From: Lasiosphaeris hirsuta
Taxonomy: Eukaryota > Ascomycota > Sordariomycetes > Sordariales > Lasiosphaeriaceae
Length of the DNA stretch: 64,000 nucleotides
Assembly (NCBI GenBank): GCA_030549175.1
Contig: JAUKUA010000007.1
Coordinates: 1,178,001-1,242,000, forward strand
Direction of reading: 5' to 3'
Shown: positions 29,543-39,140 of the stretch, piece after piece
How the letters are laid out: every line of letters begins with the position of its first letter
Numbering within the stretch: position 1 is the stretch's first letter
Made by a program: the position numbers and the translations under genes
Notes under the pieces: model-generated
Database searches by the model: none
Seen by the model: the letters and a program-made list of their open reading frames with translations, nothing else
What the model was told of the DNA's origin: nothing

Positions 29543-31619
29543 CTACGTAAGCCAGAGCATGTTTGCACTTATCATGGCACCCCCTTGCGCCGGGGTCTCG
29601 CTCCAGTTGGTTAGCTGCCAACTGGGCTGACTTTGCTCCGACGCCCTCCAAAGCTTCTTGAGTTTGAAATTCAGCAGGGCCGACACGATGAAGCAAATGA
29701 TGGGCGGGAGGCCACCCAAGACGGAGCCGACGATCCACCACGTGGCAACGCCAAAATTCTCCTGAAAGAAATGCGAGTCTTGAAAGCCCATGTAGCCGCC
29801 GCTTCCACACCGACATGGACAGTTGTTAAACACGCCGCTGAACTGCAAATGGTCAGCACACTTTTTCAAATCCCCTGGGGATAGCGGGTAGCTACCTGTG
29901 CAAAGATGATGGTGAGAAGAACAAGTACCGCCAACGCGTTGAAGAAGTAGCAAACCGCCCGAGTCCAAAACCCGGGGCTCTTGTGGACGCAGCTGATAAT
30001 CCATGATACCGAGGCGAGGACGCCATACGCCAAGTAGGACCCAGACCGGCAACTCAGCCCGACGGTGGGTGTCTGGTAGGAGACCAGAAAGGCCATGAGG
30101 ATCTCCAGCCACACCGTAGTGATGGAGGCGACGGCAATGAACCACCACGAAGCGGGTCTCTTGAAACTACTCTCCAGCCTGCTGTTAGTGCTTTTGGCGA
30201 TATCGGCGATGGAGTTGAGACGCCGCCCGTCGGCACGGTACACCGAGTCGAGGAGGTCCGCCGTCAGCCCGTAGTACCCCATCTTGCGGCCCTGGCCGAC
30301 AAACTCGCCCAGCTCCAGGCAGCTGACGACCGAGATATCGCTGGGCCCCCGCCGGAAGCCCTCCCGCTCGCTGTCCTCCCTGCGGTGCTGCTTCGCGGGG
30401 TCCCACCAGTCAATCTTGTCCTCGCCCGGCCGCTCCACCACCGTCGTCCCGTCCCCCTGAACGACCTCCACCCCTGCCGCTGTCTCCCACAGCCTCACGG
30501 CCTCGATGTTCCACAGCCACCGCTCCATCAGCACCCTGTACACCATCGTCAGCTCTTCCACACACGCCATGACAAAGCAAAAGAAACTCACCGATTCCGC
30601 ACCGCCGAGACGGGATTCCGATCCACGAGCGAGAACATGACCAGCACTGGCAGCCAACTAACCAGCAGTCCGAGCGCGAGCGAGTGCGCCGTGGTCCACG
30701 CGCCCAAGTCGGCAAACGCCAGCCCGACCGAGATGGCAAACGCGCCGAGGAACACGACGATATTGATCCCCGCCGGGTACACGCCGCGGCGGCGGAACAT
30801 GCGCAGCTGGAAGGCCAGGGCCTCGAGGAGCTCGCGGGTTCGGAGGCCGGCCGCGCGGGGCCGGCTGGCGTGCGCGGCCTCGGGGGGGACGATGGGCCGG
30901 AAGAGGCCGTAGGCCAGCACGTCAACCATCTCGGCGCGGTCGGCGCGCCCGGGAGGCAGGGCGAACTGCGCGAGACAGCTCAGGACGTAGTAGGCGTTGC
31001 GCTTGTGGTGCTCGTTAGTGGCCTGCTCGTGGGTGCCGCCGGGGAAGAAGGTGTAGCGGTGGGCCCGGCGGAGCTGGTGGATGTTGTGGAGCGTGGCGGT
31101 CAGGGCGGTGGCGGGCGAGCCGAGCCAGTGGAGCAGGGTCTTGAGGGTGCCGGCGAGGCGGCCGGCGTGGAAGGGGGCGGCGGGCGTGCGCGCGTGGAGC
31201 GAGTCCCAGGGCAGGCAGGCGACCAGGGCCAGGATGGGCAGGATCCAGTTGGCGGCGATGGAGAGCGACAGGGTCGGGTCCGAGGTCAGGTACCAGTCGA
31301 TGGGTGAGTTGCACACTTGTTGGCATCCTGCGCGTGTGAGCTGTGTTACAGGCGTACTTGTCCTGGTGGGAGAAATACCTTCAAGCGTGAGCGTGACATA
31401 TTTGTCTCGCGGATAGTTGGGACTGAGGTTCTTTACTGGGCCGGTGTAGATATATTTCTCGACGTCTTCCTTGGTCAAGTTCCCGTACGGGTCTGGCTGT
31501 CCGTCGAGGATGGCGGCGACTCGTGTCTTGCAGCGGTCAAACGTGTTGCGCTCGGCCGACACGATGGTACAGCCGAGCAGAACCACTAACAAAATACGGC
31601 GAGATGTTGAGATAAACAT
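29543..31619 (-). CDS. Secretory-pathway polytopic membrane protein, unknown function
   Basis: Four exons (31619-31379, 31327-30592, 30535-29896, 29842-29543) give 638 residues; introns are 51, 56 and 53 nt. The start at 31619 opens a signal peptide (MFISTSRRILLVVLLGCTIV). A luminal region with paired cysteines (LTLEGCQQVCNSPIDWYL) follows. Membrane-like segments include NWILPILALVACLPW, INIVVFLGAFAISVGLAF, LGLLVSWLPVLVMFSLVD, WWFIAVASITTVWLEILMAF, AVCYFFNALAVLVLLTIIFA and WWIVGSVLGGLPPIICFI. A cysteine-rich loop FNNCPCRCGSGGYMGFQD sits between the last two. The long cytosolic middle is basic. I do not recognise a named family. Blocks resemble the decayed gene at 14.2-15.0 kb. Good frame continuity across all introns supports an active gene. 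Confidence 0.85.
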
Positions 31620-32473
31620 TATTACTACATGCCAAGGTATGTGGACTGTGCAGCAACTGCATAGACCAAGTGTGGGAACAGGACGTCGTTTTTCGACTTT
31701 TTGTTCATTTTCCAACAGCCACACGGGATGCGCTGCCGTTTTCCTTCAGGGGTGCGGTGCGTGACTCTCCCACCGCGACTCCGGGCCAATATTTCCATGT
31801 GCGGCTGGCTCAATCTGGCACGCGTTGGGGAACCATTGAAATCACGTCACCCCCCGACGTCGTATTTCCTGCTCTGGTAGCAAATCAGCGGTCTGGATGC
31901 CGCCGTGGCGCTTGCATATTTTCGCACAGCCTCGCTTCAGCCTCTGGGGAACCTTACACCACTACTCCAACAACAGTCACATCATCAGGCAAACCGAGAC
32001 GATAAATGTTTCAATTGTGTCCAACACTGCCGGGTCCGGAGGTGACGTGACAAAGCGCGCAGCCTCGCCGTTCCCAACCCGCCAGGCACCCGGCAAGGCG
32101 GATCAACAAAGGCGATTTGATAGAAAAGACCTTATTATTCCTCAAAAGCTCACCGAATACAAGAAAGCCTACTAGCTCTGCTGACAAATCGCGTTCTGGG
32201 GCCCATGGATTATCCCAGAGAAGCCGTAGTAATCGCGAAATTGCGGTGCTATGTGATTATCGTCACTGTGAGGGTACTAGTCACAAATCGTTAGCTCGAG
32301 GTCTAAAATCAGGATAGATGGCACCGAAGTAGTATTGACGGGGTTGAGCAGAAACCAACCTTTTGAGGGAAGCATGCTCTCCTGCACGGTGCAATAGCTT
32401 CCATGCGAGACAGATATTCTTCCTGGAGACAACTTTTGTGGGTATTTGCGGCTAATAAATGGTGGCAGTGAAG
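31620..32473. other. Intergenic region
   Basis: Promoter side of the minus-strand membrane protein and 3' side of med18. Short frames only; nothing else is visible. Confidence 0.4.
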
Positions 32474-33346
32474 TCATAGCTGGCGAGGCTCCATGTTCCT
32501 GGTATCATGGGCGCGACGATCAAAGACTTTAAAGTCGAAGACGCGCAGCAGCCTATCTCGAACCCGCGACAACTGAGCATGGCCTTGCTGCATGCGTTCG
32601 GGATTGGAGTCGACCTGGATCCGCACATAGAGGACCCAGAAAGGCGCCAGAGGCTCGAGGCCGGCCATATTGGGGACCTCTTGCTGTGTTCCGGGCGCCA
32701 GAGGGAACGTTCGTGTCAACGAGTACTCGGCGTTGTTCAGCCACCATTGGTATGACTCCTCTACTGACTCGGCCTTGACGCTGTCGTTGAGTTAGTGAAA
32801 TGCTCTTTAGATGCTGGGGCTCGGTTTGGGTGACAAACATGAACTTGGTATCAGATAATATTTTGGGAAGCCTGCGATCGCCGATTTCCAGCATTTTGCG
32901 CTGCGTGATAAATGTAGGGAGGCGGCTGCTGGAGGGATCGGGAAAGTCATTCCACCTCAGGAGGCGAGATTGAGTGGGAGGCACAATCGCAGCGGCATCT
33001 CTAAAAGATTCGCAATCAGTATCCGAGTGAGCGAGGTGAACAACCCGACCTACCCTGTACTCGCCATGACCTCTTGCGTGATGCTGATGCGCTCTTGCAG
33101 AATATACGACTGCTTGAGCAGGATCTGATGCAGCTCCTGCCAGCGCACGGTGTTGGGGCCCCTCTCCTTCTGGTAGTACTCCTTCAGCTTGTCCAGCGTT
33201 TTGGGGCCGGCATCTTGTCGCTGCATGTAGCGAACCCTGTTGAACTGGTGGCGCTCGCGCATCTCGGTGACACCGCCCAGAACTGATCGCGCCGTCGTCA
33301 CATCGGCGTCGGGCACAACTGCCGTCAGGAATATCTCGTGAGGCAT
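32474..33346 (-). CDS. med18: Mediator complex subunit 18
   Basis: Three exons (33346-33054, 33000-32845, 32780-32474) give 251 residues; introns are 53 and 64 nt. The second donor is a less usual GTTCAT, but a CACTAAC branch-like site and smooth reading on both sides support it. The protein starts MPHEIFLTAVVPDADV, has a MRERHQFNRVRYMQ block, LHQILLKQSYILQERI, an insertion, LRWNDFPDP, and then ESYQWWLNNAEYSLTRTFPL. It ends with FWVLYVRIQVDSNPERMQ and DFKVFDRRAHDTRN. These are the two halves of the Med18 beta-barrel fold; the HEIxLTAxV start and the VFDxRxHDTR end are hallmarks. It acts in the head module of Mediator, bridging regulators and RNA polymerase II in the nucleus. A housekeeping gene in an otherwise accessory area. 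Confidence 0.88.
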
Positions 33347-34130
33347 TGTGTTTTCTGACTGGATGGGGGTGATGGCTCTCTGTGCTACTGCAGACTGAGT
33401 ATCGAAAGGAGGCTGAAGAGTTGTGTTTTGACCTTTGGCCTGTGCGTGTGAATGTTGTTGAGGATTGAAAGCTCGCCTGAGGATGCCGGGGTTGAAAATG
33501 GCTGATGATTCAGGCCCCATAATTCCCTTCCGCCTGAGGCAACAAATATTTCGTTGGGTGCACAAGTGAATGGCACATGAGGGCCCGTGCGCGTTCACAC
33601 CTGAAAACTAGCTGGCTCTCACGAGCAGCTAGCATTTGTGAACTTTCAATGGAGAATTCAACCGCTAAACAAACTTGCCAAGACCCTTACGATGCTCCTG
33701 ATAAGAGGTGATGTTGAGTTTAAAAAATCTCATTCACATATTGGCAACAGCTGCTGAGGCGATTTTCACCGAGCTCCTATGGAATCTAGGCTGTAAGTCA
33801 CCGTGATGAAAGTAGCCACGCCAAAAAGGTGGTGAGCTTGTTGAAATGACACTGAGGACAATCAATATGATAAATAAGTGGCTTGCAATCTAATCCTTGG
33901 CAAGTACCCAGAGATCTTTTACTGAGATCAAAGACAGTCTAATTTGATCTCAGCTTCTTCTCCGAAAAAAAGAAGGAGGGGGTTTGCTGCCGTCGGTTAG
34001 CATCCAAGCAGGCTTCGCCCCCATAAGTACATCTCTCAGCTCCTGCTATCCAAATTAGCCCATGACTTCCTAATAAATACTTCCGCGGTACATGTGCAGT
34101 ACCTCTACCATACCAAAATTTTAGTTCGCC
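33347..34130. other. Intergenic region
   Basis: About 780 bases between med18 (minus) and the end of guanine deaminase (minus). Fairly AT-rich, with no supported feature. It must contain the med18 promoter. Confidence 0.4.
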
Positions 34131-35495
34131 TCACATTGCCCCCTTTACCAATCGGCCTTGGACATAAACCCGGGTAATGTTTCTATCGTCGCCCGTCATG
34201 ATGAACTTTTCAAATACTGTCAGCAAATCATCGTCATCCTCGACCATGGTCATAATCCCCGAGTCGGCTCCCTGTGTGCCAATCACCAACGCATCAAAAG
34301 CCTTGCCAGTGACAAAATTACCAATTTTATCCGCCAGGCAGCACACCTCGGCGCCGCCCAACGTCGCGAGATAAAACGCTTCGGGGATAGTCAGCCCCTT
34401 GTCTTCCCCTTTGGACGCCACCTCGCGCGCATGACTGGCTATCATGGCCTGGCGCATGGCATCCAGGATGCTGCTTGAAAAGCCGCCCCCGCTATCGGTG
34501 CCCAGACCGACTTTGATCCCCCGCCGCAGGAAGTCGCGGATCGGCGCGGCCATGAAGCCGCCCCCAACCGTCATGTTGGAGATGGGGCAGTGAGCAACAC
34601 CACTGTCGAGCTCCCTCAGCCGGCCCATCTCGTAGTCCGTCATGTGGCAGCAGTGCGCCAGGATGGAGCGCCGCCCCAGCAGCCCGTAGTGCTCGTACAG
34701 ATCCGCCTCGTTGGTGAATTGCGGAAAGAGGCCCATAGTCGCCGTCATCTCCTGCTCTGCCTCGTTGAAGTGCGTCTGGATAGGAAGGTCGGGGTTTCGC
34801 TTGGCGATTTTGCCCAAGCCCGTCAACACCTCGGGGTCACACGAAATGGCAAACCGCGGCGTCAGGACGTGCTTGAGGAGCCGCCCGTGGGGGTCGATCC
34901 GGCGGATGTGCGCGATGCAGTCCTCGGTCACCTGCAAGCTCTCCTCGACGGTGGCGTCGCGGTAGTAGGGGGGCGAGTTCCGGCTCATGTTGCACTTGCC
35001 GACGAAGGCCCGCTGGCCCTTCTCCAAGCAGAGATCCGCCAGGATCTTGGTGGCCTCGCCATGGACGGAGCCGTAGTACGAAGCCATGGTGATGCCTTGG
35101 CGCAGGAATCCATCAACGCAGCTGGCATACACGCGGCGGGCGTAGGCGGGGTCAGAAAAGCGCGCCTCGTTCGGGAAGGTGATCTGGTCGAGCCAGTCCA
35201 GAATGTGCATGCCCTGACCGAGACCGCGCTGTGCCCACTGGGGTGCGTGGTTGTGGGTGTCGACGAAACCGGGGATGAGCATCTGGCCAGGCGCGAGGCG
35301 GCGAACGTCGACGAGATCCGGCGAGAGATCGAGCGATGTGAGGACGAGGTTGACGCTGTGTGGCTCTACCTGCCTTGTCAACGACATGATTTGACCTTCA
35401 GTGTCGATGACGATGAGGCCCGATGGGATAATCTCCAGTTCGGAAGGACCAAACGTGTGGATGATTGGCCCGTAGTACGCTGTGAGCTGAGCCAT
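34131..35495 (-). CDS. gud1: Guanine deaminase
   Basis: Single exon of 454 residues from ATG 35495 (MAQLTAYYGPIIHTFGPSEL). The upstream open frame has no ATG, so this start is preferred. Metal-binding and catalytic motifs of the amidohydrolase superfamily follow in order: PGFVDTHNHAPQWAQRG (the HxH metal pair), DLPIQTHFNEAEQE (third ligand and catalytic Glu), SILAHCCHMTDYE (fourth ligand) and VGLGTDSGGGFSSSIL (catalytic Asp and substrate loop). WLDQITFPNEARF and SCDPEVLTGLGK are also typical of guanine deaminases. The enzyme converts guanine to xanthine in the cytosol for nitrogen salvage. Neighbouring gene with the allantoate-permease-like transporter is 15 kb away, so a purine-use cluster is not argued. 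Confidence 0.93.
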   Translation of the reverse strand: MAQLTAYYGPIIHTFGPSELEIIPSGLIVIDTEGQIMSLTRQVEPHSVNLVLTSLDLSPDLVDVRRLAPGQMLIPGFVDTHNHAPQWAQRGLGQGMHILDWLDQITFPNEARFSDPAYARRVYASCVDGFLRQGITMASYYGSVHGEATKILADLCLEKGQRAFVGKCNMSRNSPPYYRDATVEESLQVTEDCIAHIRRIDPHGRLLKHVLTPRFAISCDPEVLTGLGKIAKRNPDLPIQTHFNEAEQEMTATMGLFPQFTNEADLYEHYGLLGRRSILAHCCHMTDYEMGRLRELDSGVAHCPISNMTVGGGFMAAPIRDFLRRGIKVGLGTDSGGGFSSSILDAMRQAMIASHAREVASKGEDKGLTIPEAFYLATLGGAEVCCLADKIGNFVTGKAFDALVIGTQGADSGIMTMVEDDDDLLTVFEKFIMTGDDRNITRVYVQGRLVKGAM

Positions 35496-36278
35496 AACGC
35501 TAGCGGGGGGAGTCACGGGAGTCACGGTGTAAGGCCAAGCTGTTGGATTTTGGCCCGCTCTGAATGCCTTGTGGATTTGTAGGTATGTTGCGGTCGACCC
35601 GAGTCTGCCTTCCAGGTTTAGGTGAATTCCCAAGACTCACAGTCTCAAAATAGTGGAGGGAGGTCTCCAAGTTCCCAAGCTTACCTGCGGCCCAACCGTT
35701 GGCGACCCGTGCAGGAGGTTCGGGCTTGCACCCGCACATGCGAAGCGGGGAATGGGGGCCGGCACCTTCTCCATTCTGTCCATCCAACCGTTCAGGTAGT
35801 ACGTACTACGTACCCGTTGACCCCATTGCCCAACGGCACTAATATGAACCAGGGTGAGGCTTTCTGCGAACCAGGTCATGGAAGCTGACCGCAGTTTCCG
35901 TGTTTCATCTCCAGACATCAATGATCCATCAACCAGCAACCAGCGAACCGTCGGTCGTTGACGGAGCGGCCGCTCAATCTTGACACTGCCACTTGCACCC
36001 CACAATCCCAATGATTTTGACCAAGGCATCTCGATAGGTATGTTGCTACCTGATTTCATGTCCGTCATTTCAAGGTGATACTGAAACAAGACGCAATGTG
36101 AATACGGTTTCCTTACATGGATTACAATTCCCAAAGAAAAGTATTTGAAACAAAGAGTTTAAAATATTGAGGCTAGCCCGGTCTATTATTTTGTCTACAG
36201 AAAATCGATAGCTGTACGCCTACTGGATACTAGTACAATCCAACCCTCCCCCCCCCCCCCGGGAGTGACGCACGACTC
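35496..36278. other. Intergenic region with a 13-C tract
   Basis: Promoter side of guanine deaminase. A run of 13 C occurs at 36248-36260, just beyond the tyrosinase stop. Frames of about 90-165 codons on the minus strand are not supported. Confidence 0.4.
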
Positions 36279-37502
36279 CTAGACGTAAACATAGCATAGC
36301 GGCCCACCCTTTAACCCCACCGTCGACATGACCTCCCTGATGGGGCGCGAGTCGGCCAGGATGTCCATGTCGATGAGATCATCGAGCGTACCGTCCCTGC
36401 TCGGGGGCTGGTTGGAGATGGTGATAGTGCCGCCGATGGCCTCGAGGCGCGCCTCGGCCGACTTGTAGTTTTGCCAGATCCACCAGGTGCGGTCGACCTG
36501 GGCGTGGTGCAGGAAGAAGGCCGGGTCGCCGGTGCTCGAGAAGAAGTCGGCACCAGGGTCGCCGCCGAGGGTGTAGTGCCCGCCCGAGTGCACGCCGTAG
36601 ACGCCGTTAGGGAAGTCGCCCTGCATGGCGTTCTGGAAGCTCACGATGTCGGCGTTCTGCGTGATCAGCTTCTTGCTGTCGTGGTCCGTCGTCCAGTTGG
36701 AGCTAACCCAGACGTTGATGTCGCGGCGCAGGCAGCGCGGGTTGTACTTGAAGAGAGTATCGACGAGGACGATATCCGGCGAATCAAAGGCCGAGAAGAC
36801 GGGGCCGAGGTTCACCGACATGCCGGCGAAGGGGCCAGTCTCGACGCAGCCGCCGCCTTCGCCGGCCGGGATGCAATTGATGCCGTTGCCCAGGCCGTCG
36901 GTGCAGCCGTGGGGCGCGAAGACGCCGTTACCGCCGATGGAGCCGGCCGAGCCGTCAAAGAGAGGCGATCCGAGCGGGTCTAAGGCGTATTTTCCCCAGT
37001 TCCAGTACGGCTGGTAACCCTCGTAGCCGCACTCGTTGCGCAGGGCCTGCTCGTAGACCCATGTGAAGTAGCGATGCCACGACAGGAAGTTGGCTGTGGC
37101 ATGGATTGAGAAGGTCTGGTTGATGTGGATGGCCACGAAGTCGTCGTACCGCGACTTGGCGCCCGGCACTTCGACGGGGTCGAGGATGGACGGCTTGGCC
37201 ATGAGGCACTTGACGGCGTCGGTGTAGGCGATGCGTTCAGATACTGAGAGCGCGCTCCTGGTTGGCTGTCAGCAACTTTACATACTAGTTCCAGAGCGAA
37301 GCGGGGATTCTCACCATTCCTGACGTTTGGCCGCCGTCTCGACCGTGCAGCTCGACCCGGGGTTATTCTTCGACAGTTCAGCGATGCCAGCCAGGGCTTC
37401 CGCTGCTAGCTTTTCTGTGCCCGCGATGCATGCGGGCTTGAAGGCTGCCACGCCGGTTGCGGCCACCAAGGCAACAACGCCTTGAAGCAAGCTGAGCTGC
37501 AT
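36279..37502 (-). CDS. Secreted tyrosinase-like (type-3 copper) enzyme
   Basis: Two exons (37502-37315, 37257-36279) joined across a 57-nt intron give 388 residues. The signal peptide is MQLSLLQGVVALVAATGVAA. The copper-A site is AIHINQTFSIHATANFLSWH followed by RYFTWVYEQALRNECGY. PYWNWGKYALDPLGSPLF is the usual segment after it. The copper-B site is VHSGGHYTLGG and later DPAFFLHHAQVDRTWWIWQ, both with paired histidines. The protein lacks a long C-terminal hemocyanin-like lid domain, so it is a short secreted tyrosinase-like oxidase. Such enzymes oxidise mono- or diphenols, and some act as o-aminophenol oxidases or ustiloxin-pathway YQ-like oxidases. It lies alone on the minus strand, with long upstream DNA. 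Confidence 0.9.
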
Positions 37503-39140
37503 GATTGTAAACGAGTGTTGTAACGAACGTTTTGAAGCTAAAGTAATGTAAACAAAAGAGTGGATTTGCTGCCAAGTGCCCGACCTTTAAAGAGTGGAAG
37601 ATGGAGACACAAACGACATGGCATCCAAACATTTCCGCTCACCAGAACCCAGGCCAGACCTCATATATACATGATAGTCAAAGTCTGGTTCGCTTCAGGC
37701 AGACTAGGTGCGAGGTGGTATTCGCGGCGGCGTCCGGGTAGCATGCCATGTGGGAACACAAGGCCTGCACTAAGTGACTAGACGCCAAAAGACGCCAAAA
37801 ATACGGTTGAGCCGCCCATTAATTACCCGCGCCGCACCCCGACCGCGAACCCGCAGGCCGTGTTGACTGGTTCGTGGCTTTCCCAGGCTGGGCAAAACGG
37901 CGCGGATAATGGAAATGCTTCGAGAACCAAGGAAAAGCGGGGCCTGGCACGGTTGTCCAATCTCATCTGAAGCAACCATGGGCGACGCCAGCAGGGATGG
38001 CGATGTTTGCTAGTCCTCGTCGCTCCATATTTTGCCCCATGTCGCATTCCATATCCCCATATTGAGCGACCGTCGAGTGCAACAGTCGCATCGCCAGCCT
38101 CCATTATCGCCATTCTTTCCAATGGCTTCACCTCAAACGCCTTGGGGGCATATTGTCTTGACTGTGGCTCTCCGATCCTGGGACCCACAGGACGTGGACC
38201 CGATCGATCCGGGGTTGCGATCCTTCAGAACGCACCCCGTCGCTTCTGCACTTCTTTAGCCTGCCGAGGGCGAAATAGATATATTCCCCTTTTCAGCCCC
38301 CTATGCCATCCTGTTGGGATCCGGATAAAGCCCCCAAGTGGGTGTTCACTGTTGCTGAGCCTCTATGTCGTGCACTCCGCTTCACAAAGGAGAACGCTCA
38401 AAAAAGAAGGGCTGGAGCAGAAACAAAACCCTTTTTGGATTCTCCGAGTCGCATCGCCCTCACCCACTCTCAATCCTAATGCAACAGTTAGCCCACCACG
38501 GATACGCAAGAGTCTGGTGACTGTCACCAAAAAAAAAAAAAAAAAACATCTTTAGCCCACACCCAACCAGCATGAAAGTTACGGATCAACGGATGGCCAA
38601 GCGCTTGTATGTAAGAGACTTTGTGTCACGCCGCTCATGTGAACAATGTGCGTCCTGTGTTAACTTCACAACAAAGATTTGACAATGTAAGGTGGAAATT
38701 GAATGGGAAAGTTTAGCCATCGACTACCTAGCTAGGTAAGGTGTGCTCTTCCCGTGCGGGCCTGGGCTTTGGCGCCCGTCCGAGCGCATGGCTCTATAGG
38801 TATCACTATATGCTGATGTTGGTGGCGTCTTCTGAGAAACAAATAGGACGCTGAAGAATATTCGAACCGAAAGTGGAATGCAGGGGGGCATCTCATCGTT
38901 GCATGTTCCCCGGCAGCGCGCAATGAGAGGATATGAAAGGATATAGAGCGGAGAAGTGAGCTGAAATGACAAAGGGAAAAAGAAAGAACCAAAAAAGGAA
39001 AACCCACTCGATGCATGCCATGCGTAGTGCTCCAATGCCGTCAACTCATCATCATGATCAAGGTATCAATAGTCCCAGCTTCCCGGTCGTCATCGTCCAT
39101 GCTCCAAACATTCAACTTTTGTGTAGGCCTCTGCAGTGCC
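37503..39140. other. Gene-poor spacer of 1.6 kb with an 18-A tract
   Basis: Promoter side of the tyrosinase gene and the downstream side of the HET gene. A run of 18 A lies at 38529-38546. No reading frame or RNA is supported. Confidence 0.4.

Noticed and set aside
30684..31307. 207-codon plus-strand frame
   Set aside because: Shadow of the membrane protein exons; composition follows third-position GC bias.
34590..35582. 330-codon open frame on the plus strand
   Set aside because: Exact shadow of the guanine deaminase gene on the other strand. No domain of its own; GC-rich codon third positions explain it.
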